DNA from: Flavobacterium sp.
Lineage (GTDB): Bacteria > Bacteroidota > Bacteroidia > Flavobacteriales > Flavobacteriaceae
NCBI GenBank assembly: GCA_021740105.1
Contig: JAIPAM010000001.1
Span: forward strand, 508,239 to 572,238
DNA length: 64,000 bases
Direction of reading: 5' to 3'
The stretch's first letter is position 1; each line of letters begins with the position of its first letter. The translations under genes and the position numbers were made by a program. This document shows positions 59,404 to 64,000 of this stretch, piece after piece. The notes below the pieces were generated by a model that searched no databases, was not told where the DNA came from, and saw only the letters and a program-made list of their open reading frames with translations.

Positions 59404-60957
59404 TTATAAATCAAATTTAATTCCCTGTGCTAAAGGCAAACTTGTGGTATAATTGATTGTATTGGTTTGTCTTCTCATGTACACTTTCCAGGCATCAGAA
59501 CCCGATTCACGACCTCCGCCGGTTTCTTTTTCTCCTCCAAAAGCACCTCCAATTTCTGCCCCTGAAGTACCGATATTTACGTTTGCAATTCCACAATCGG
59601 AACCGGCTACAGAAAGGAAAAGTTCTGCCTCACGCAAATTATTGGTCATAATTGCGGATGACAATCCTTGCGCTACGCCGTTTTGAATTGCAATAGCATT
59701 ATGGACATCGCCAGAATATTTTAAAAGGTATAATACTGGAGCAAACGTTTCGTGTTGAACAATTTCAAATGAGTTATCAGCTTCAGCAATTGCTGGTTTA
59801 ACGTAACAACCGCTTTCATATCCTTCACCAGAAAGTACACCGCCTTCTACCAGGATTTTCCCTCCTTCGGCAACCACTTTTGTTAAGGCAGAATGGTACA
59901 TTTCAACCGCCATGGTATCAATTAGTGGCCCCACATGGTTGTTTTGATCCAATGGATTCCCAATTCTAAGTTGGTTGTACGCCGACACCATTGCGTCTTT
60001 CACTTTATCGTAAATACTTTCGTGAATAATCAATCTTCTAGTTGAGGTACAACGTTGACCCGCAGTTCCTACAGCACCAAAAACAGCTCCAATTACCGTC
60101 ATTTTTATATCGGCATCTGGTGTAACGATGATGGCATTGTTCCCTCCTAATTCTAATAATGATTTTCCTAAACGCCCTGCAACAGTTTGAGCAACAATTT
60201 TACCCATTCTGGTAGATCCAGTAGCTGATATTAAAGGAATTCTACGATCATTAGTCATTAATTTACCCACTTTATAATCGCCATTAATTAAACAAGATAT
60301 TCCTTCCGGAAGGTTATTTTCTTTAATTACTTCGGCAATAATATTTTGACATGCAATTCCGCAAAGAGGTGTTTTTTCTGAAGGCTTCCAAACGCAAACA
60401 TCGCCGCAAATCCATGCTAAAGCAGTGTTCCAAGCCCAAACCGCCACTGGGAAATTAAATGCAGAAATGATTCCTACGACTCCCATCGGGTGGTATTGTT
60501 CGTACATTCTGTGACCAGGTCTTTCCGAGTGCATGGTCAATCCGTGCAATTGTCTAGACAGGCCTACTGCAAAATCGCAGATATCGATCATTTCTTGAAC
60601 TTCACCGTAACCTTCTTGAAGCGATTTTCCCATTTCATAGGAAACCAATTTTCCTAGTGCTTCTTTATTATGTCTTAGTTTTTCACCAAATTGTCTGACA
60701 ATTTCACCACGCTGAGGTGCGGGCATTACTCTAAAGGTATGAAATGCAGCAGTAGCAGCTTGCATCACTTTTTCGTAATCTGCTTCGGAAGTACATTTTA
60801 CAGCACCTATTAATTGTCCGTCTACTGGAGAAAAACTTTCTAAAGTGGTTCCATTTGAAAAATTATTTATTCCTGTAGAAGTACCTTCATTTATCGCTTT
60901 TACGCCTAGTTGGGCTAAAGCTTCTTTCATTCCGAATTGATTTGCAATTGTTATCAT
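59404..60957 (-). CDS. Aldehyde dehydrogenase, ALDH7 (aminoadipate-semialdehyde) type
   Basis: 517 residues. The ALDH core has the NAD region AFNFPVAVWAWNTALAW and ISATGSTRMGK, the general base glutamate in LLELGGNNAIIV and the catalytic cysteine in GTAGQRCTSTRRL. The sequence resembles alpha-aminoadipic-semialdehyde dehydrogenase (ALDH7A1/AmaB), which oxidises the semialdehyde from lysine breakdown. The start MITIANQFGMKEAL is assumed; a Met ten codons in is possible. The same-strand gene upstream (61069-61554) ends in a terminator at 61021-61050, so this gene is transcribed separately. Confidence 0.9.
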   Translation of the reverse strand: MITIANQFGMKEALAQLGVKAINEGTSTGINNFSNGTTLESFSPVDGQLIGAVKCTSEADYEKVMQAATAAFHTFRVMPAPQRGEIVRQFGEKLRHNKEALGKLVSYEMGKSLQEGYGEVQEMIDICDFAVGLSRQLHGLTMHSERPGHRMYEQYHPMGVVGIISAFNFPVAVWAWNTALAWICGDVCVWKPSEKTPLCGIACQNIIAEVIKENNLPEGISCLINGDYKVGKLMTNDRRIPLISATGSTRMGKIVAQTVAGRLGKSLLELGGNNAIIVTPDADIKMTVIGAVFGAVGTAGQRCTSTRRLIIHESIYDKVKDAMVSAYNQLRIGNPLDQNNHVGPLIDTMAVEMYHSALTKVVAEGGKILVEGGVLSGEGYESGCYVKPAIAEADNSFEIVQHETFAPVLYLLKYSGDVHNAIAIQNGVAQGLSSAIMTNNLREAELFLSVAGSDCGIANVNIGTSGAEIGGAFGGEKETGGGRESGSDAWKVYMRRQTNTINYTTSLPLAQGIKFDL

Positions 60958-61020
60958 TGTAACTATATAGTTAAGAATTGTTGTATTTTTTTACAAAAAT
61001 ACGTTATTTAGTAAAATAAA

Positions 61021-61050
61021 AAAGGGTTTTAGTGTGAACTAAAACCCTTT
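61021..61050 (-). terminator. Terminator of the SnoaL-like gene
   Basis: AAAGGGTTTTAG / CTAAAACCCTTT, a perfect 12-base stem with a 6-base loop. The A-run on its left becomes a T-run on the minus strand, downstream of the gene at 61069-61554. Confidence 0.88.
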
Positions 61051-61068
61051 ATATGAAATAAATTTAAA

Positions 61069-61554
61069 TTATTTCATTAACCCTAATTGTTTCATGAAAT
61101 CCATGTTGTCCATGAAATCTCTTTCTTCTACAATTTTACCGTTTACCATTCTAGCAATAGTACAACCTTCCACGGCAATCGTTTTTCCAGTTGCAGGAAT
61201 TCCCATAAAATCGCCCGTGTGGGTTCCTTTAAATACCCAGTACTTTGTAAGTTTGTCGCCACTTGCAAACATATCTTTAACAATGAATTGTCTGTTAGAG
61301 AATCCAGTTACGAAATTAGCATAATACGCTTTTGCGGCAGCAATTCCTTTAATTTCAGGCACGGTGTGCAATACGATTTCTGGAGCATAAGCAGAGTCAA
61401 GCACGTCTACTTTACCTTCATTTACCACTAATTCCCAAGTTTTTGAATAGGAATCGATGTTGGCTTGAGCCACTTTTTCTCTTTCAGCACTTTCGTTTTT
61501 ACAAGCAACAAATAGTAAGCTCGACAATGCAATAACTACAATTGATTTTTTCAT
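61069..61554 (-). CDS. SnoaL-like/NTF2-fold lipoprotein
   Basis: 161 residues. A lipoprotein signal (MKKSIVVIALSSLLFVAC, C18) precedes an NTF2-like domain of the SnoaL ester-cyclase type (YAPEIVLHTVPEIKGIAAAKAYYANFVTGF, TKYWVFKGTHTGDFMGIPATGKTIAVEG, KIVEERDFMDNMDFM). The SnoaL group includes polyketide cyclases and many proteins with unknown ligands. Being a lipoprotein, it is probably not a cytoplasmic biosynthetic enzyme. The gene stands alone with its own terminator. Confidence 0.85.
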   Translation of the reverse strand: MKKSIVVIALSSLLFVACKNESAEREKVAQANIDSYSKTWELVVNEGKVDVLDSAYAPEIVLHTVPEIKGIAAAKAYYANFVTGFSNRQFIVKDMFASGDKLTKYWVFKGTHTGDFMGIPATGKTIAVEGCTIARMVNGKIVEERDFMDNMDFMKQLGLMK

Positions 61555-61693
61555 TTTGATTTTTTTTGGTTAAATTTAGCTAATAAAATCAAATTTAGTA
61601 AATTAATTTTAAGGAGGTTATATCGGGTATTAAAAAAACAGTATTTAATTGTTAAGGAATTCAATTAATTGATTTTTAATGGATTTGGCAATA

Positions 61694-61936
61694 TTATTTA
61701 TCATTCAATCCAATTTCAAAACCAAATAAAGCGGCTACTGCAGCAAGATGAAGGAATAAAACTGCTTTTTGCCAGGTTGGTCGGTCATTCCATTTTTCTT
61801 CTGGATCGAAGGGATCAAAAGCCAACCCAATTCCTAGTGAAGCAGTAGCTTGCATGTAATCTTTAGTAAAAAAAGCTTGGAACAATCCTAGAAGTAAAAA
61901 TCCAAGGTATAGAAATTTGTTAAAAGGGGTTTTCAT
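61694..61936 (-). CDS. Small membrane protein of unknown function
   Basis: 80 residues from the ATG at 61936 (MKTPFNKFLYLGFLLLGLFQAFF). Two membrane segments (~8-25 and ~55-72) bracket a charged loop FDPFDPEEKWNDRPTWQKA. Small proteins of this shape are common in Flavobacteriaceae and have no known role. A longer frame with a TTG start at 61960 is possible but not favoured. It stands alone. Confidence 0.7.
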   Translation of the reverse strand: MKTPFNKFLYLGFLLLGLFQAFFTKDYMQATASLGIGLAFDPFDPEEKWNDRPTWQKAVLFLHLAAVAALFGFEIGLNDK

Positions 61937-62001
61937 GGTGAGTTGTTTTTTGTTTATCAAAAATAATTAATGAGAGTTAAATTTGCAAGATTTCTAAAAA
62001 C

Positions 62002-62027
62002 AAAAAACCCGACATCTTAATATCGGG
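62002..62027 (-). terminator. Terminator after the gene at 62050
   Basis: CCCGA / TCGGG stem with an AT loop. The A-run at 62002-62007 reads as a T-run on the minus strand, just past the stop of the gene at 62050-62367. Confidence 0.75.
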
Positions 62028-62049
62028 ATTAATTTATAAATTTAAAAAA

Positions 62050-62367
62050 TTACTCTTTTAGTAATTCAAGTTTCCGTCTTTTTATTATTTCATCTATTTC
62101 AAGTACGGTGTCTTTTTTAAAAGTAGTGTCTACAATAAATAATAATGCTTTACTGCTTCTTTTACCGTTGGGTAAAAAATATACTTTTTGACCGACATCC
62201 AAACTTACACCACTATTTGATTTATGGCTTAAATTAGGATTCATCACCCCAGGAATTATGAGAGGAATTGAGCTAAAAGATCCATTATGGAAAGTCATTG
62301 GAATATTCTGAGCATTTGCGTTTGCGAAGAACAAACTTAGGAGTAGCGTAATAAATATTTTTTTCAT
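62050..62367 (-). CDS. Small secreted protein of unknown function
   Basis: 105 residues with a signal peptide (MKKIFITLLLSLFFANANA, cut near AQ). The mature part is about 85 residues (IPMTFHNGSFSSIPLIIPGVMNPNLSHKSNSGVSLDVGQKVYFLPNGKRSSKALLFIVD) with a lysine/glutamate-rich C-terminus. No domain is recognised. It starts 4 bases beyond the stop of the Gly-rich membrane protein gene on the same strand and is probably co-transcribed with it. Confidence 0.65.
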   Translation of the reverse strand: MKKIFITLLLSLFFANANAQNIPMTFHNGSFSSIPLIIPGVMNPNLSHKSNSGVSLDVGQKVYFLPNGKRSSKALLFIVDTTFKKDTVLEIDEIIKRRKLELLKE

Positions 62368-62371
62368 TTGT

Positions 62372-62635
62372 CTAGAAAATAGTTTTAATTAGATCTTTAA
62401 AAAGTAAAAACACAAAAACCAATAGGCCAACTATTATTTCTTTTTTATATTTATAAATAAAAGTTGTTGTTTTTTGGTTTTTAAAGATCTCAATAATTGC
62501 CCCAAAAGTAACCCCAATTGCCAAACCAAATGCGATACTAGTAGATTGATTACCGAATTGATTACCATATAAAAAACCAAAGGCAACACCTAATGCAGCT
62601 CCAAGGCCAATACCATTAACGGCATTATTTTTCAT
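62372..62635 (-). CDS. Gly-rich (glycine-zipper-like) small membrane protein
   Basis: 87 residues. The first ~50 are a Gly/Ala/Phe-rich hydrophobic stretch (GIGLGAALGVAFGFLYGNQFG, GLAIGVTFGAIIEIF) with glycine-zipper spacing, and a further membrane segment lies near 67-86. It is clearly related to the protein at 62806-62994 (shared NNA.NGI.IGA pattern and GVxFGAIxxFxKN ending). A minus-strand -7 box lies at 62663-62670. The function is unknown; membrane insertion is likely. Confidence 0.75.
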   Translation of the reverse strand: MKNNAVNGIGLGAALGVAFGFLYGNQFGNQSTSIAFGLAIGVTFGAIIEIFKNQKTTTFIYKYKKEIIVGLLVFVFLLFKDLIKTIF

Positions 62636-62662
62636 TTGAGTCCTATTTTATTTATATTTTTA

Positions 62663-62670
62663 CAAATATA
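62663..62670 (-). promoter_or_regulatory. Predicted -7 box of the Gly-rich gene at 62372
   Basis: On the minus strand TATATTTG fits TAnnTTTG, 27 bases before the ATG at 62635. Confidence 0.45.
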
Positions 62671-62676
62671 AATAAA

Positions 62677-62704
62677 AAAAGTACAGCATTGCTGCTGAAC
62701 TTTT
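62677..62704 (-). terminator. Hairpin between divergent Gly-rich genes
   Basis: AAAAGTACAGCA pairs with TGCTGAACTTTT with one mismatch. Together with the A-run at 62674-62680 it reads as an intrinsic terminator on the minus strand. No annotated minus-strand gene ends here, so its purpose is unclear. Confidence 0.5.
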
Positions 62705-62805
62705 ACTCCCCTTTTAAATGAAAGATACAACTATAAATCAAAGATTAAATATTTGACTATTAAGAAATTATGTGTCTTCAAAATTGTCTAATTGGAAGAA
62801 AAAAG

Positions 62806-62994
62806 ATGGAAGAAAAACAGAAAAATAATGCCGGTAATGGTATTGCAATTGGTGCTTGTTTTGGATTAGTATTCGGATCGGCCTACGGAGTTATATTTGG
62901 AGATATTGCAACAGGCGCTGGAACAGGTGCTGGTTTAGGATTGTCTTTAGGGGTTCTTTTTGGAGCTATTTTCGACTTTGTGAAGAATAGATAA
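62806..62994 (+). CDS. Gly-rich (glycine-zipper-like) small membrane protein, paralogue
   Basis: 62 residues from the ATG at 62806 (MEEKQKNNAGNGIAIGACFG); the frame extends to an ATG at 62770 (MCLQNCLIGRKKMEEKQ) but the family start argues for the inner Met. Two Gly-rich hydrophobic stretches (GLVFGSAYGVIFG and GAGTGAGLGLSLGVLFGAIF) show regular small-residue spacing. It is a paralogue of the protein at 62372-62635, divergently placed across a 170-base gap. Function unknown. Confidence 0.75.
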   Translation: MEEKQKNNAGNGIAIGACFGLVFGSAYGVIFGDIATGAGTGAGLGLSLGVLFGAIFDFVKNR

Positions 62995-63042
62995 AAAATC
63001 AAAAGAGACAACTATTCTAACTCTCACGGAATTAACCACAAA

Positions 63043-63070
63043 AAAACCCGACACTTTCGTATCGGGTTTT
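63043..63070. terminator. Terminator after the plus-strand Gly-rich gene
   Basis: AAAACCCGA / TCGGGTTTT arms with an 11-base loop and a T-rich tail; it begins 49 bases after the stop at 62994. Confidence 0.85.
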
Positions 63071-63218
63071 GTTTTGCTACCCTATTGGAGAAAGTTACAA
63101 TTTTAACGCGATGATAATTTACTAAACTATCAGGAAAACAATGAGTTAATAAAAAATTATTTATCGCAATTATTACCTTTGTAATTCTTCAGAGAAAATT
63201 AATTTATATACAATAATA

Positions 63219-63248
63219 AAAAGCCTTTAGATTATTCTAAAGGCTTTT
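63219..63248. terminator. Bidirectional terminator before the right-edge gene
   Basis: AAAAGCCTTTAG / CTAAAGGCTTTT perfect 12-base stem with a 6-base loop, A-run on the left. It ends the minus-strand gene at 63286-64000 and could also end a short plus-strand RNA. Confidence 0.88.
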
Positions 63249-63285
63249 AGTTTAGTTATCCTAAAGATTGTATATAATTTTTGTT

Positions 63286-64000
63286 TTATTGTAATGTTTC
63301 TCCGTAAACACATCTAACCGAAAGCCCCATATTTTTATATGCATTATAAATAAAAGAAAATGGAGAATAATTAAGTATTGACCTACCTCTAGCTTGGTCT
63401 AAACTAATCTCATTAGAACTCCACCATCCCGTTCTTCTTCCAATTCCCTCAAATTCATGCCCTCTTTCTCCTCCAGGCAGTCCTGTAAATCCGGATTCAT
63501 TGGTAGCAATATTTGGAGCAATCCATAGTGAGGTCCCCGTAGCTTTCATATTTGAACCCGCTACTTCTCTTGCACCTAAAAAATCAGTTAACTCTGTCCA
63601 ATCATTATTAGATGGAATTCTCCAACCTGAAGGCGCTAATGTTTTGTTAGGAGTAGTTGGGTTATTATCGTGTATTCCAGCTACTGCATACCAATTATAT
63701 AATTTACCATACACAACACCATTTGCTGGGTCGTTGTTATAATAACACCAAGCCCCTGTAGTTAAGTTTGACCATTCTGTAGGACTACTAACTTGTGGTA
63801 TTGGCGTCCCATCACTATATGTTGTAACATCTAAATTAAATTTAGACCAAATCTGAGAACCAATTACCACTGTCATTGCTGTTTCTGGTGTAGAACGATT
63901 AAGTTCATTTGAATGATTATTTGAATTTCCATTAGCATTCTTTGAAAAAACCCTGTAGATATAAACAGTATTAGGAACTAAATTTATATCGATAAAGTTA
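63286..64000 (-). CDS. FN3 plus Fibrobacter-paralogous-domain surface protein, N-terminus cut by window edge
   Basis: The frame is open from the window end to the stop at 63286, so only the C-terminal ~237 residues are visible; the Met at 63876 is internal. The visible part begins with the end of a fibronectin type III domain (DINLVPNTVYIYRVFSKNANGN) and continues into a Fib_succ_major-type domain: IGSQIWSKFNLDVTTYSDG, GKLYNWYAVAGI, APSGWRIPSNNDWTELTDFLG, ESGFTGLPGGERG, GRRTGWWSSNE and the closing GLSVRCVYGE. Such proteins are secreted or surface-bound in Bacteroidota; the function is unknown. Confidence 0.85.
   Translation of the reverse strand, partial: NFIDINLVPNTVYIYRVFSKNANGNSNNHSNELNRSTPETAMTVVIGSQIWSKFNLDVTTYSDGTPIPQVSSPTEWSNLTTGAWCYYNNDPANGVVYGKLYNWYAVAGIHDNNPTTPNKTLAPSGWRIPSNNDWTELTDFLGAREVAGSNMKATGTSLWIAPNIATNESGFTGLPGGERGHEFEGIGRRTGWWSSNEISLDQARGRSILNYSPFSFIYNAYKNMGLSVRCVYGETLQ

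Overview
The window is AT-rich chromosomal DNA from a member of the Flavobacteriaceae, most likely Flavobacterium or a close relative. The evidence is the gene content and synteny (moxR-DUF58-batABCDE aerotolerance operon, a clustered C5 heme pathway, a DUF4292/EnvC/TPR operon, DUF2752 and TM2 membrane genes), many lipoprotein and Sec signal peptides of Bacteroidota type, and promoter boxes of the Bacteroidota form TAnnTTTG. No rRNA, tRNA, CRISPR array, prophage or integrative element was seen. Both ends cut genes: a SpmA/SpmB-type membrane protein on the left and an FN3 plus Fibrobacter-paralogous-domain protein on the right.

Layout. 1-4.3 kb: end of the SpmAB-like gene, a PolB-like 3'-5' exonuclease, a serine hydrolase, a small secreted protein and a lipoprotein cytochrome c. 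4.3-14 kb: a heme superlocus, with hemB, hemF, hemE, hemD, hemC and hemA on the minus strand and, divergently, an AraC-family regulator, hemH and hemJ. Only glutamate-1-semialdehyde aminotransferase is missing from the route glutamyl-tRNA to protoheme. A REP-associated tyrosine transposase (RAYT) and its palindromes sit inside this run, between hemE and hemF. 14-24.5 kb: a sensor kinase, enoyl-CoA hydratase, HD hydrolase, acyl-ACP desaturase, two PlsC-type acyltransferases, recA, trpS, dprA, a SPOR protein and a thioesterase. 24.5-31.1 kb: an envelope operon (flippase, dut, nucleotidyltransferase, TPR, DUF4292 lipoprotein, EnvC-like activator). 31-44.5 kb: AKR, OmpA-like lipoprotein, exonuclease III, an OlsF-like bifunctional acyltransferase, an M48/DUF4870/DUF2752/TM2 membrane cassette, a dehydrogenase-VOC fusion, an iron alcohol dehydrogenase, gpsA and pheS. 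44.6-54.1 kb: cvpA and the complete bat operon. 54.3-64 kb: AKR, SDR, an AlbA_2-domain protein, GDPD, phosphoesterase, an ALDH7-type dehydrogenase and several small secreted or membrane proteins.

The most unusual signal is a set of small palindromic repeats. A ~65-87 bp structured element occurs three times (3.3, 29.5 and 41.4 kb), always in the same orientation relative to the flanking transcription, and once in the apparent 5' leader of gpsA. Two of the three copies carry a nested inner palindrome (GTCCCGAAGCTTCGGGAC or a close variant). The same short palindromic unit occurs twice, on opposite strands, inside the open reading frame of hemF, each time where the protein appears a few residues longer than the family norm. 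Next to hemF lies the separate RAYT/REP-like family. I read this as two classes of miniature palindromic repeats, one of which seems to enter coding sequence in frame.
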